DNA of 64,000 nt from Sphingomonas psychrotolerans (GCF_002796605.1 NZ_CP024923.1:1550001-1614000), one strand, 5' to 3'; positions 1-8,703 are shown, numbered from the stretch's first letter. A program made the numbers and translations. Notes: generated from the letters alone by a model not told the origin.

Positions 1-813
1 GCCGATCCGGCAACCGGCGAGATCTTCGACTATTTCCACGGCGTCGCCGATCTCGAGGCACGCCATGTCCGCTTCATCGGCGATCCGCTTCAGCGTATCG
101 CCGAAGATCACCTGCGCATCCTGCGCTTCTTCCGCTTCCTCGCGCGATTCGGTGACCATGCCGACCCGGAAGGGCTCGACGCCTGCACCGCGCGCGCGAA
201 GGACCTGATGGCGCTGTCGCGCGAGCGCATCCGCGACGAACTGCTCAAGCTGCTGGTCGCGAAGGATGCCGTCGGCGTGGTCGAGTTGATGCTCGGCCGC
301 GGCATATTCGAGCCCGTCCTGCCCGAAATCAGGTCGGCCGCATTACTGGCTCATGTCGCCGCGCGGGAGGAGGCGGCCGGCGTCGCGCCAAACCCGATTC
401 GCCGGCTCGCCGCATTGCTCCCCCAGGATCCCGTCGCCGCCGACCAGCTCGGCGCCCGGCTCAAGCTTTCCAATGCCGAACGCAAACGCCTCGTCACCGC
501 GGTATCGCCGCCCGATGGGGCGCCGAAGCCGCTCGCCTATCGACTGGGCGTGGAAAGCGCGGTGGACATCCTGATCCTCTCGGACGGTGAGGTCGCCCAG
601 ATCTTTGAGGTTAAGTCCTGGCAGCCGCCCCGGCTTCCGCTCACCGGTGGCGCGCTGGTCGAGCTCGGCCTCGCCAAGGGTCCCGATGTCGCGCGTGCGC
701 TTCGGGCAGTCGAAGATCGCTGGATCTCGGAAGGGTTCCCCGCCGCGGAGCGCGTCGCCGCGCTCGCCGACGAAGCCGTCGCTCAGGCGCTACGCGCGGC
801 CAGGAAGGCGTAA
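1..813 (+). CDS. cca: CCA tRNA nucleotidyltransferase, 5'-truncated by the window edge
   Basis: Adds or repairs the 3' CCA end of tRNAs in the cytoplasm. The frame is open from base 1 and gives about 270 C-terminal residues. What is visible is the end of the head domain (a GVADLEARHVRFIGDP stretch, then EDHLRILRFFRFLARFG), typical of the nucleotidyltransferase/poly(A) polymerase family, followed by the helical RNA-binding part ending in a run of Ala and Arg. The catalytic DxD portion lies left of the window. The last 31 bases overlap the convergent GGDEF-EAL gene. Family assignment is firm. The class (CCA-adding rather than poly(A) polymerase) is inferred from alphaproteobacterial norms. Confidence 0.9.
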   Translation, partial: ADPATGEIFDYFHGVADLEARHVRFIGDPLQRIAEDHLRILRFFRFLARFGDHADPEGLDACTARAKDLMALSRERIRDELLKLLVAKDAVGVVELMLGRGIFEPVLPEIRSAALLAHVAAREEAAGVAPNPIRRLAALLPQDPVAADQLGARLKLSNAERKRLVTAVSPPDGAPKPLAYRLGVESAVDILILSDGEVAQIFEVKSWQPPRLPLTGGALVELGLAKGPDVARALRAVEDRWISEGFPAAERVAALADEAVAQALRAARKA

Positions 814-2516
814 GCCTCTGCCTCGACGAGCGGCCGGGCATAGAGATAGCCCTGCCCATAGGTGCAACCGAGCGCCGCCAGCGTCTGGGCGAGCTCGTTG
901 GTCTCGATCCCTTCGGCAGTGGTCTGCATGCCCAGCGCCTGGGCGAGGCTGAGCACCGCGCGGACGATCGCGATCTTGTCGCGATCGGCGAGCATGCCCG
1001 AGATGAAGCTGCGATCGATCTTGAGCAAGTCGATCGGCAGTTTCTGGAGATAGGCGAGGTTCGAATAGCCGGTGCCGAAATCGTCCATCGCCAGCGTCGC
1101 ACCCAGATCCTTGAGCGCCATCATCGTCCGGCTGATTCGATCGGGATCGCTGACGATCGCGCTCTCGGTGAGCTCGAGCGTGAGCCGCGATCCCGCAATC
1201 CCGGCCTGTTCGAGTGCGGCCTGGACCATCTCGGGGATCCGGTCGCGCTGGAGCTGGATCGCCGACAAATTGACTGCGACCTTGACGCCGCAATCGCCCC
1301 CTGCCCTGCGATCCCATGCCGCCAGCGTTCGCGCCGCCTCTTCCATCGCCCAGCGGCCGAGCGGCACGATCAGGCCCGATTCCTCGGCGACGGGAATGAA
1401 GTCGTTGGGCGAGAGCGCCACGCCGCGCTCGTTGGTCCAGCGCGCCAACGCCTCGAACGAGACTATGCGGCCCGAGCCGAGGTCCCAGATCGGCTGATAG
1501 CTGAGCGTCATTTCGCCATTCTCGACCGCGCGGCGCAGCTCGGTCTCGACGCTGAACTGCTCGCGCGCGATGTCGAAGGCGCGGGTATGGTAGAGTTCGG
1601 TGCGTCCGCTGGTCTTGGCGCGCTTCACCGCGAATTGGGCGTGGCGAATCAGATCCTCGGGCTCGCCCAGATCGTCGGCGCCCAGCGCAATGCCGATCGA
1701 GCATTCGACCCGGATCTCGAAGTCCGAAAGCCGGAACGGCGTGGCGAGCGCAGCCTGGACTCGCTTGGCGACATGCAGCGCGTCGCCCGGCCCGTCATCG
1801 AGCGTCAGCAGCACGCCAAACTCGTCGCCGCCCATCCGCGCGAGGATGTCGCGGCCGCGCAACGCGCCCTTGAGTCGTCGTGCGACCGAGATCAGCAGCT
1901 CGTCGCCGGCCAGCCCGCCCATGCAGGCGTTGACCCGGCTGAACCGGTCGAGATTGACCACCAATACCGCATAGCTTTCGGCATTGTCGGCGCTGATCAG
2001 ATTCTCGAGCTGGTCGCTGAACCCGGCGCGGTTGGGCAGGCCGGTGAGACTGTCGGTCGCCATCTCACGGCGCAGGCTGTGCTCGGTGCGCAATTCGGAA
2101 GTCTGGTCGACCAGGGTCACGAGGCAGCACCCGGTGCCCCGCTGCGATTCGCGGCGCGCGAACGACACGCGGAAATAGCGGCAATCGACTTCCTCGCCGA
2201 ACTGCCACGCGATTTCCTGCTGCGTCTCGTCCGATTCGATGAAGCGACGAAGCTGGGTGCCGAGCAGCCGGACCAGCGGCGATTCGGCCGCCACGGTGCC
2301 GAGCCCCGCCATGCGGAACGGGCGGTTGTGCGCGCGAAAATGGAACTTGCCGTCTTCGAGCGCCACTGCGACCGCGGGCACCGGCAGCAGGTCGAGCATC
2401 AGTCCGGTCTCGAACGGATCGGGCGCGCAGCTCCCTACGCCGCGCGGCGCAATTTCCGCGAGCGCGGCCGAGCTGGACCTGAGCTTCCCGAATGCCATTG
2501 GCTCCGGGTTAGCCAC
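783..2516 (-). CDS. PAS-GGDEF-EAL cyclic-di-GMP signalling protein
   Basis: 577 residues. An N-terminal PAS-like region (about 36-150, no membrane segment) is followed by a GGDEF domain with an intact GGDEF signature at 229-233 and an EAL domain with EAL at 355-357. Both catalytic signatures are canonical, so the protein may make and/or hydrolyse cyclic-di-GMP. Which activity dominates cannot be read from sequence. It is soluble, so its input is probably a cytoplasmic ligand or partner. The furthest start is a GTG at 2516 with a weak ribosome site. An in-frame ATG at 2498 has GGAG only three bases before it, so the start is uncertain by six residues. It runs convergently into cca with a 31-base overlap. 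Confidence 0.9.
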   Translation of the reverse strand: MANPEPMAFGKLRSSSAALAEIAPRGVGSCAPDPFETGLMLDLLPVPAVAVALEDGKFHFRAHNRPFRMAGLGTVAAESPLVRLLGTQLRRFIESDETQQEIAWQFGEEVDCRYFRVSFARRESQRGTGCCLVTLVDQTSELRTEHSLRREMATDSLTGLPNRAGFSDQLENLISADNAESYAVLVVNLDRFSRVNACMGGLAGDELLISVARRLKGALRGRDILARMGGDEFGVLLTLDDGPGDALHVAKRVQAALATPFRLSDFEIRVECSIGIALGADDLGEPEDLIRHAQFAVKRAKTSGRTELYHTRAFDIAREQFSVETELRRAVENGEMTLSYQPIWDLGSGRIVSFEALARWTNERGVALSPNDFIPVAEESGLIVPLGRWAMEEAARTLAAWDRRAGGDCGVKVAVNLSAIQLQRDRIPEMVQAALEQAGIAGSRLTLELTESAIVSDPDRISRTMMALKDLGATLAMDDFGTGYSNLAYLQKLPIDLLKIDRSFISGMLADRDKIAIVRAVLSLAQALGMQTTAEGIETNELAQTLAALGCTYGQGYLYARPLVEAEAYAFLAARSA

Positions 2517-2556
2517 AAATGGTTAAACCCCGCTGAAGTAACGAGGAGCCCGCGGC

Positions 2557-4803
2557 TCAGAATCGGTTGTCCCGTGGAAAGCCGGTCGGCGGCATCCGCC
2601 CCGCCGCACCGCGTGCCGCGCGCCATGGTGAAAGGTCGCTCTCGCTGCGCGTCCGGCCGGTCTCCCCGCCCATCGCCCAGCTGAGCCCTTCGGCCATCTT
2701 GAAAGTGCGTACGTCCGAAAGGCCCCCGTCGCGATAGCGCTGGAGCTGGACTCCCTGCCCGCGCGCAAGCTCGGCAACCTCGGTGAGCGGAAAGACCAGC
2801 AGCTTGCGATTGTCGCCGATCACCGCGACGGCGTCGTCGTCCGACGGAACCGGCCGCACCAGCTTGAGCTGCGCACCGGCGCGCGGCGTCACCACTTGCT
2901 TGCCCTTCCGGGTCTCGGCGATCACATCGGCGACGTTGACCAGGAAGCCGCGCCCGTCGCTCGCCGCCACCAGCAGCTTGCTCGCCGAACTCGCCGGCAG
3001 CAATGCGATGATCTGGCGCTCGCCGTCGAGGTCGACCATCAGCCGCACCGGCTCGCCAAAGCCGCGACCGCCCGGCAATTTGTCGCCGCCCAGCGTGTAG
3101 AACCGGCCATTGTCGGCGGCGAGCAGCAATTTGTCGGTGGTCTGCGCGTGGAAGGCGAACAGTGGCCCGTCGCCTTCCTTGAACTTCAGCGTCTCGGCCG
3201 AGACCAGATCGACATGCCCGCGCATCGCCCGGATCCAGCCGCGCTGCGACAGGATCACGGTGATCGGCTCGCGCTCGATCATCGCCTCGAGCGGGATTTC
3301 GCGCGCCGCGCCCGCTTCCTCGATCCGCGTGCGCCGCGCCCCGAGCGGAGTCTCCAGTCCGTAGCGCTCGATCATCTTGCCCAGATCGCGCTTCATCCGG
3401 GTCCGCTGGCGCGCGTCGGACGAGAGCAAGGTCTCCAGCTCGCCCTGCTCCTTGAGCAACGCATCCTGCTCGCGCTTGAGCTCCATCTCCTCGAGCCGGC
3501 GCAAGCTGCGCAACCGCATGTTGAGGATCGCCTCGGCCTGGCGGTCGGTCAGCCCGAATTCGGCGATCATCACCGGCTTGGGCTCGTCCTCGCCGCGGAT
3601 GATCTCGATCACCCGGTCGAGGTTGAGGAAAGTGATGATGTAGCCGCCGACCAGTTCGAGCCGGTCGGCGATCTTGCTCAGCCGATGCTCGGAGCGGCGG
3701 CGCAGCACGACGAACTGGTGCTCGACCCATGCTGCGATCGCCTCGCCGAGGCTCATCACCCGCGGGGTGCGGTTTTTGTCGAGCACGTTGAGGTTGAGCG
3801 GCACGCGCACTTCGAGATCCGATAGCCGATAGAGGCTGTGGATCAGATCCTCCGAGCTGACCGTGCGGCTGCGCGGCTCGAGCACGATGCGGATGTCCTC
3901 CGCCGATTCGTCGCGCACGTCTCCCAGGATCGGCAGCTTCTTCTCGTTGATCAGCTCGGCGATGCCTTCGATCAACTTGCCCTTCTGGACGCCGTAGGGG
4001 ATCTCGGTGACGACGAGGTGCCAGCCCCCGCCCTTCTCGTTCACGCGCTCGATCTTCGCGCGCACCCGGAAGCCGCCGCGTCCGGTCGCATAGCTTTCGG
4101 CGATCGCGGCGGGGCTGTCGACCACCACGCCGCCGGTCGGGAAATCGGGGCCGCGGACATAATCGAGCACGTTGGCGGCCGGATTGTCGATCAGCGCCAC
4201 CGCGGCGTTCATCAGCTCGGCGGCATTGTGCGGCGGAATCGAGGTCGCCATCCCCACCGCGATGCCCGCGGCGCCATTGGCGAGCAGATTGGGGAACAGC
4301 CCGGGGAAGAGCTCGGGCTCCTCTTCCTCGCCATTATAGGTCGCGCGGAAATCGACGGCATTCTCGTCGAGCCCGGCCATCAGGTCCATTGCGACCTGGG
4401 TCAGCCGCGCCTCGGTATAGCGATAGGCTGCGGCGTTATCGCCGTCGATGTTGCCGAAATTGCCTTGCCCGTCGACCAGCGGATATCGGAGCGCGAAGGT
4501 CTGCGCGAGGCGGACCATCGCGTCATAGACCGACTGGTCGCCGTGCGGATGGTATTTACCGATCACGTCGCCGACGACGCGCGCGCATTTCTTGTAGCCG
4601 CTTGCGGGATCGAGCTTCAGCAGCCGCATCGCCCACAGCAGCCGGCGATGCACCGGCTTCAGCCCGTCGCGGACGTCGGGCAGCGAGCGCGCGGTGATCG
4701 TCGACAGCGCATAGACGAGATACCGCTCCGACAGCGCGCTGTCGAACGGGACGTCGGTTGGGCCGGAGGGAACGACGGAGTCGGTATCGAGAGTCATCGC
4801 CAC
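2557..4803 (-). CDS. parC: DNA topoisomerase IV subunit A
   Basis: 748 residues, normal for alphaproteobacterial ParC. It cuts and passes DNA duplexes, with ParE, to decatenate chromosomes. The N-terminal breakage-reunion domain carries the AYRYTEAR active-site motif with Tyr129 as the predicted catalytic residue. The quinolone-determining region reads [19 protein letters not shown], so the position equivalent to E. coli ParC Ser80 is Gln90. The C-terminal beta-pinwheel has diverged GyrA-box-like repeats and ends in an Arg-rich tail, which supports ParC rather than GyrA. The ATG at 4803 follows a plausible promoter directly upstream. parE is not in the window. Confidence 0.95.
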   Translation of the reverse strand: MAMTLDTDSVVPSGPTDVPFDSALSERYLVYALSTITARSLPDVRDGLKPVHRRLLWAMRLLKLDPASGYKKCARVVGDVIGKYHPHGDQSVYDAMVRLAQTFALRYPLVDGQGNFGNIDGDNAAAYRYTEARLTQVAMDLMAGLDENAVDFRATYNGEEEEPELFPGLFPNLLANGAAGIAVGMATSIPPHNAAELMNAAVALIDNPAANVLDYVRGPDFPTGGVVVDSPAAIAESYATGRGGFRVRAKIERVNEKGGGWHLVVTEIPYGVQKGKLIEGIAELINEKKLPILGDVRDESAEDIRIVLEPRSRTVSSEDLIHSLYRLSDLEVRVPLNLNVLDKNRTPRVMSLGEAIAAWVEHQFVVLRRRSEHRLSKIADRLELVGGYIITFLNLDRVIEIIRGEDEPKPVMIAEFGLTDRQAEAILNMRLRSLRRLEEMELKREQDALLKEQGELETLLSSDARQRTRMKRDLGKMIERYGLETPLGARRTRIEEAGAAREIPLEAMIEREPITVILSQRGWIRAMRGHVDLVSAETLKFKEGDGPLFAFHAQTTDKLLLAADNGRFYTLGGDKLPGGRGFGEPVRLMVDLDGERQIIALLPASSASKLLVAASDGRGFLVNVADVIAETRKGKQVVTPRAGAQLKLVRPVPSDDDAVAVIGDNRKLLVFPLTEVAELARGQGVQLQRYRDGGLSDVRTFKMAEGLSWAMGGETGRTRSESDLSPWRAARGAAGRMPPTGFPRDNRF

Positions 4804-4805
4804 GA

Positions 4806-4835
4806 CGGATAGCAGGCCGGACCCCGCGACGCCAA
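4806..4835 (-). promoter_or_regulatory. predicted sigma-70 type promoter of parC
   Basis: On the minus strand TTGGCG (4830-4835) is separated by 18 bases from TATCCG (4806-4811). The -10 element lies two bases before the parC ATG at 4803, so transcription would start inside or at the start codon (leaderless) if this is used. The call rests only on hexamer similarity and position. Confidence 0.4.
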
Positions 4836-4863
4836 GCCGGTGTTCACAAGGCGTTCCTCCCGG

Positions 4864-5799
4864 TCAGACGGTTTCCGGTGAAATCAACGCGCCGAACGGA
4901 TCGTGATGCGCCGCGCCGGCGAGCTCGGCGAGCAACCAGTCGCGAAAAGCCCGGATCTTGGGGAGATTGCGCTTGCTCTCGGGGTACATCAGCCAGAAAT
5001 TGTTGCGGTAGATGGCGACGTGCGGATGCGCCTGGACCAGCAGTCCCGAGTCGATTGCCGACTGCCACATCGGCGGGCTGAGGATCGCGACACCGTGCCC
5101 GGCGATCGCGGCGCTTCCGTCCAGCACCTGCGAATCGAAGCGAATCCCCGAAGCCTGTCCGCGATCGATTTCGTCGCCCAGCGCGGCGCCGAACCACAGG
5201 TCCCACCAATCGTCCGCCGGGGTGATGCGCGGCAGTCGCAACAGATCGGCGGGCCTGGCGACCGGGGGGTGTTTCGCCAGAAAGCCCGGGCTCGCCAGCG
5301 GCGTAACCGGCATCCGCATCAGGAAATGCGCGCAGAGCCCGGGCATCGGCCCGGCTGCCCCGCGCAGGGCGACATCGGCGTCGCCCGCCTGAAGATCGAC
5401 CATCTCGTCGCTGACCAGCAGCCGCACTGCCAGTTCGGGGCGCAGGATCTGGAACGAGCCCAGCCGGCCGGCCAGCCAGTTGGTGGCGAGCGTGCGCGGC
5501 GCCGAGATGGTCATCACGCTCTCGGATTCGACCCGCACCGATGCGAAGGCCTCGCCCAGCGCGTCGAACGCCCCGGTGATCTGCGGTGCGATCCGGCGAC
5601 CGAGATCGCTGAGCACCACTGCGCGGCCGTTGCGCGCGAAGAGCGCCGCGCCGAGCCGCTCCTCGAGCAGCTTGATCTGATAGCTGACCGCAGCCTGGGT
5701 CATCCCCAGCTCTTCGGCGGCGCGGGTGAAATTGGCGTGGCGGGCGGCGGCTTCGAACACCCGGACGGCAGCGAGCGGCGGAATCTTGCGCATGCGCAT
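4864..5799 (-). CDS. LysR-family transcriptional regulator, GcvA-like
   Basis: 311 residues. The N-terminal winged helix-turn-helix (about 7-65, with the FTRAAEELGMTQAAVSYQIK recognition region) and the effector-binding domain (about 93-300) have normal LysR layout. The opening IPPLAAVRVFEAAARHANF is characteristic of the GcvA/AmpR-like branch, whose members control amino-acid or cell-wall genes. The true target is unknown. Two start codons are possible, ATG at 5799 and ATG at 5793. A dyad just upstream suggests autoregulation and possibly control of the divergent UrcA gene, as is usual for LysR proteins. Confidence 0.88.
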   Translation of the reverse strand: MRMRKIPPLAAVRVFEAAARHANFTRAAEELGMTQAAVSYQIKLLEERLGAALFARNGRAVVLSDLGRRIAPQITGAFDALGEAFASVRVESESVMTISAPRTLATNWLAGRLGSFQILRPELAVRLLVSDEMVDLQAGDADVALRGAAGPMPGLCAHFLMRMPVTPLASPGFLAKHPPVARPADLLRLPRITPADDWWDLWFGAALGDEIDRGQASGIRFDSQVLDGSAAIAGHGVAILSPPMWQSAIDSGLLVQAHPHVAIYRNNFWLMYPESKRNLPKIRAFRDWLLAELAGAAHHDPFGALISPETV

Positions 5800-5801
5800 C
5801 T

Positions 5802-5816
5802 ATAAGTACTGCTTAT
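5802..5816. promoter_or_regulatory. candidate LysR box (ATAAG-N5-CTTAT)
   Basis: A perfect 5+5 inverted repeat, ATAAG TACTG CTTAT, sits two bases upstream of the LysR start codon in the divergent intergenic region. This short interrupted AT-rich dyad resembles the T-N11-A class of LysR-family sites. It is the only such dyad I see between the two divergent genes. Confidence 0.4.
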
Positions 5817-5907
5817 TACACGAGTCCAACGATTTGTTGGCGTCGCGGCTAAAGGAGGCCCAAATCACCGGGGCTGCCGCAGATGGCACGACATAAGGAA
5901 ACGAGCC

Positions 5908-6222
5908 ATGCTGAACCTCCTGACATTCCTCGCACTTCTCGCCACCCCTGTCCCGCAAGCGGCCGCACCCGAGAGCCCCGCGACGCGGCACGTCCGCCAT
6001 TCGGATCTCGATCTGTCGCGCCCCGCCGACCGCGCCGAATTCGACCGCAGGATCGCACGAGCGGTCGAGAAGGTCTGCCCCACGAGACAGATTGGCGAGG
6101 CCACGCGTTCACTGGCCGGCCTGCGCTGCCGCGCCGAGACCGAGGCGCGCGTCGCACCCCAGCGCAGCCGGGCGGTGGCGCAGGCCGCTGCCCCGGTCGA
6201 GGTGTCGAGCACCGGCCGGTGA
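5908..6222 (+). CDS. UrcA-family secreted protein
   Basis: 104 residues. A short hydrophobic N-terminus (MLNLLTFLALLATPVPQAAA) looks like a signal peptide, leaving a small periplasmic protein. The VRHSDLDLSRPADRAEFDRR core and the later Cys pair (KVCPTR, LRCRAE) match the UrcA family, widespread in sphingomonads and of unknown function. It is divergent from the LysR gene and followed by a strong terminator, so it is probably monocistronic. The start is supported by the signal peptide and an AAGGAAACGAGCC leader. Confidence 0.8.
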   Translation: MLNLLTFLALLATPVPQAAAPESPATRHVRHSDLDLSRPADRAEFDRRIARAVEKVCPTRQIGEATRSLAGLRCRAETEARVAPQRSRAVAQAAAPVEVSSTGR

Positions 6223-6273
6223 CCCGGTCCAGATTACCCGCCAGCTCCCGATAACCTCGCTCGGCGGTGCCTT

Positions 6274-6302
6274 GCGAGCGGCGCACTGCCGCTCGCCTTT
6301 TT
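6274..6302 (+). terminator. rho-independent terminator of the UrcA gene
   Basis: A perfect 9-base stem (GCGAGCGGC / GCCGCTCGC) with a 5-base loop is followed by C and five T residues. It lies 52 bases after the UrcA stop codon. Confidence 0.85.
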
Positions 6303-6350
6303 CACAAGCCCTGCTGATGAAACACCCTGGATCATTGAGGACGAACCATC

Positions 6351-6500
6351 ATGTCAAACGACTATGAAAGCGCCGAATGGGCCGATCGCCACCACGCTTT
6401 GAGCGCCGGCCTCGCGCTTCTGTTTCACCAACTCGCACACGCATTCGAACGGCTCAATGCCATCGAATATGACGCGCCATGGGAACGCGATCGGTGCTAA
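6351..6500 (+). CDS. hypothetical 49-residue protein
   Basis: ATG to TAA open frame of 49 codons beginning MSNDYESAEWADRHHALSAG and ending WERDRC. A GAGG lies 10 bases before the ATG. The frame uses codons like the neighbours and sits alone between a terminator and a large inverted repeat. It has two His pairs and no membrane segment. I recognise no family. It could be a genuine small protein or chance. Confidence 0.45.
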   Translation: MSNDYESAEWADRHHALSAGLALLFHQLAHAFERLNAIEYDAPWERDRC

Positions 6501-6531
6501 ACACTTGCGTTATAATAGAAAAGCCTGCTTC

Positions 6532-6567
6532 GCCACAATTTGGCCCTGATTATGGCCAAATTGTGGC
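6532..6567. repeat. perfect 14-bp inverted repeat upstream of the first DUF4349 gene
   Basis: GCCACAATTTGGCC (6532-6545) and its exact reverse complement (6554-6567) flank an 8-base spacer. No T-run follows on either strand, so it is not a good terminator. It abuts TTGACG at 6568-6573, a -35-like hexamer, which makes an operator a reasonable alternative. It is not present upstream of the second DUF4349 gene. Confidence 0.75.
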
Positions 6568-6586
6568 TTGACGCTTTCCTACGCAT

Positions 6587-6601
6587 GTGATGGCATATCA
6601 T
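6587..6601. promoter_or_regulatory. candidate operator, copy 1 of the DUF4349 dyad
   Basis: GTGAT GGCAT ATCAT, an imperfect 5+5 dyad ending 21 bases before the start codon at 6623. Nearly the same element (ATGAT-N5-ATCAT) occurs at the same distance before the neighbouring paralogue. It is preceded in both cases by ACGCAT. Confidence 0.5.
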
Positions 6602-6622
6602 CCCCTTCGCAGGAGATTTGCC

Positions 6623-7558
6623 ATGCGTATCGTTGCTCCTAAGCATCTCGTCGCGGCCGCCGCCGCCGCGACGCTCGCCGCTTGCTCCGCTAATGAAGCC
6701 GGTGACTCCAGCAAAGGCGGACAGCCCGCCGCCGAATCGATCGTCACCGAGGTCCCGACGGAGACGGCGTCCGATACCGCGGGGTCTGCCCGGCTGGCGG
6801 AAGTCGCCGCGCCCACCGCCCGGGGCCCCGATACGCCACCAAAACTGCCGGTCTCGCTTCCCAAACTGACCTACGCCTACGCCCTCTCCTACCTCCTGCC
6901 CGGTGACAAGATCGCCGCCGCCCAAGACGCCCATCGCAACCTGTGCGAGGAAATGGGACCCGCGCGCTGTCAATTGCTCGCCCTCGAACGCGGAGTCGGT
7001 GAAGAGCAGTCCAATAACGCCGAGCTCAAGCTCCGCGTCGCCACGGCCGACGCTCGCCGCTTTCAAGTTTTGCTCGACCATGAAGTGAGCGAGGCCGGCG
7101 GTCGCCCGGAAAACGCCAAGGTCGCCACTGACGAAGTCTCCAAACAGATCGTCGACACCGAGGCGCGCATCCGCCAGCGCGAACTCCTCGTCGCCCGGCT
7201 CACCGAGCTGCTGCGCAAGCGCAACGGGCGGGTGTCGGACCTGCTCGAGGCCGAACGTAGCGTCACGCAGGCGCAGGAAGAGCTCGATCAGGCGCGCGGC
7301 TGGCTCGGTGAACTCAAAGGCCGCGTGGCGATGTCCGAGTTCGAGATCCGCTATGCCGCGATCGCCCCCTCGGCTTCTTCGCAGACTCTCGGCACCTATC
7401 TCGGTGAAGCGGCCCAGGGATCCGGCGCGGTGTTCCAGGTCGGATTGCGCGCCCTCCTGTCGCTGGCCATCTATCTGCTGCCATGGCTCGCGCTGCTCGG
7501 CCTGCCGGTGCTCGCGCTGCGTGCCCTTCGCAAGCGGCGCACGGCGATCCAGGCCTGA
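6623..7558 (+). CDS. DUF4349 domain lipoprotein
   Basis: 311 residues. The N-terminus ends in a lipobox (LAAC, Cys21), so it is probably an envelope lipoprotein. A Ser/Thr/Pro/Ala-rich linker (22-70) leads to the DUF4349 domain: DTEARIRQRELLVARLTELL followed by a coiled-coil region (ERSVTQAQEELDQARGWL). A C-terminal hydrophobic helix (about 275-297) and an RKRR tail would anchor it in the inner membrane. Two Cys (EEMGPARCQ region) could pair in the periplasm. The ATG at 6623 is chosen because AGGAG lies seven bases before it. The function of DUF4349 proteins is not established. It is 48% or so identical by eye in the conserved half to the next gene, so the two are a tandem duplication. Confidence 0.85.
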   Translation: MRIVAPKHLVAAAAAATLAACSANEAGDSSKGGQPAAESIVTEVPTETASDTAGSARLAEVAAPTARGPDTPPKLPVSLPKLTYAYALSYLLPGDKIAAAQDAHRNLCEEMGPARCQLLALERGVGEEQSNNAELKLRVATADARRFQVLLDHEVSEAGGRPENAKVATDEVSKQIVDTEARIRQRELLVARLTELLRKRNGRVSDLLEAERSVTQAQEELDQARGWLGELKGRVAMSEFEIRYAAIAPSASSQTLGTYLGEAAQGSGAVFQVGLRALLSLAIYLLPWLALLGLPVLALRALRKRRTAIQA

Positions 7559-7565
7559 AACAACA

Positions 7566-7598
7566 CCAGTCTCCGCGGCCGCCCGCCGCGGAGACTGG
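7566..7598 (+). terminator. strong hairpin between the two DUF4349 genes
   Basis: A perfect 14-base stem (CCAGTCTCCGCGGC and its complement) with a 5-base loop begins eight bases after the stop codon. No T-run follows, as is common for terminators in GC-rich bacteria. It would separate the two paralogues into independent transcripts. Confidence 0.65.
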
Positions 7599-7679
7599 AT
7601 CACCAGGCCCGCCGAAACGCTTCTGTCCCCTTCGCGCGACTGCCAACACAAATCCTCCCATTGTGCCGCGCACGCATAT

Positions 7680-7694
7680 ATGATGTTATATCAT
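7680..7694. promoter_or_regulatory. candidate operator, copy 2 of the DUF4349 dyad
   Basis: ATGAT GTTAT ATCAT, a perfect 5+5 dyad ending 22 bases before the start codon at 7717. It is the counterpart of the element at 6587-6601. Conservation in sequence and position while the surrounding intergenic DNA differs argues for function. Confidence 0.5.
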
Positions 7695-7716
7695 CACTAA
7701 CGTGAAGGAGGATGGA

Positions 7717-8703
7717 ATGCGCAAGCGGCTCATCATAATCACTTCGGCCGGTTTCGCGGGGCTGACGGTTCTGGCAATGTGCCTGCTGCTGATCCAGTCC
7801 AGCGAATTCCGGCGCGTTTCGAAATCCGCCGACCTCCAGTCGGTGGCGATGTCGGAGATGGCGCCGCCGCCCGCCGCTTCCGGCAGTTCGAGACTGGTCG
7901 CGAGCGCACCGGGCCTGACGGTGTCCGAACCGTCCTCTCCGGCGGAATCCTCGGGCGAAGCGGCGCCCTCGGCCGATCCGATCCAGGTCAGCGTACCCCA
8001 GCTCGCATACGCCTATGTCCTTGGCTATCGTTTGCCCGGTCCGCGGATCACCGATGCCCAGCAGGCGCATCTCGCGCTCTGCCAGAATCTCGGTCCCACC
8101 CGATGCCAATTGGTGTCGATGCGCCACGGCAGCTCGGACGAAGGCTATGCCAACGCCAATCTCCAGCTTCGCGTTGCGAGCGGCATCGCCCAGAATTTTC
8201 GCACCGACCTCACCAAAGCCATCGCCGCTTCGGGCGGCCGGGCGGCCGAGACCAACATCACTGCCGAAGACGTCTCGAAGGACCTCGTCGATACCGAGGC
8301 CCGAATCCGTCAACGCGAGATCCTCGTGTCCCGGCTCACCGACATGCTGCGCAATCGCCAGGGCCGCGTCGCCGAATTGGTCGAGGCGGAACGCAGCGTC
8401 GCGACGGCGCAGGAGGAGCTCGATCAGGCGAAAGGGTGGCTACGCCAGCTGCGCACCCGCGTCGCCTTGTCGCAATTCACGATCAACTATGTCCCCGCGG
8501 TCGCGGTCGAGCCTTCGCCGCGCGCGCAGTCGGGGCGGCTCGGCGACGCAGTCGTCGCATCGGCGGGAATGGTGTTCGCGATCGGGCGCAACTTGCTGAT
8601 CCTGCTGATCTTCCTCACCCCCTGGGTGTTGATCGCGCTGGCGGGAACCCTGCTGGTCCGGCGCTGGTACAAGCTTCGACCGGTCACCCCCGCCGAAGCC
8701 TGA
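7717..8703 (+). CDS. DUF4349 domain membrane protein
   Basis: 328 residues. It is anchored by an N-terminal hydrophobic helix (about 5-26) rather than a lipobox; a Cys at 22 is not in a good lipobox context. A low-complexity linker, the DUF4349 core (DTEARIRQREILVSRLTDML), a coiled coil (ERSVATAQEELDQAKGWLRQL) and a C-terminal membrane helix (about 290-312) follow. The ATG at 7717 has AAGGAGG five bases upstream; a GTG at 7702 is possible but overlaps that site. It pairs with the preceding lipoprotein paralogue, so the two may form a heteromeric envelope complex (inference). Confidence 0.85.
   Translation: MRKRLIIITSAGFAGLTVLAMCLLLIQSSEFRRVSKSADLQSVAMSEMAPPPAASGSSRLVASAPGLTVSEPSSPAESSGEAAPSADPIQVSVPQLAYAYVLGYRLPGPRITDAQQAHLALCQNLGPTRCQLVSMRHGSSDEGYANANLQLRVASGIAQNFRTDLTKAIAASGGRAAETNITAEDVSKDLVDTEARIRQREILVSRLTDMLRNRQGRVAELVEAERSVATAQEELDQAKGWLRQLRTRVALSQFTINYVPAVAVEPSPRAQSGRLGDAVVASAGMVFAIGRNLLILLIFLTPWVLIALAGTLLVRRWYKLRPVTPAEA

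Noticed and set aside
1587..2684. Long plus-strand reading frame opposite the GGDEF-EAL gene
   Set aside because: It is the antisense of a gene with clear GGDEF and EAL motifs, and its composition (Arg, Ala, Gly, His runs) is that of a GC-rich shadow frame.
6482..6511. EcfG-type promoter GGAAC...CGTT before the first DUF4349 gene
   Set aside because: The spacer is 21 bases, outside the 16-17 base range.
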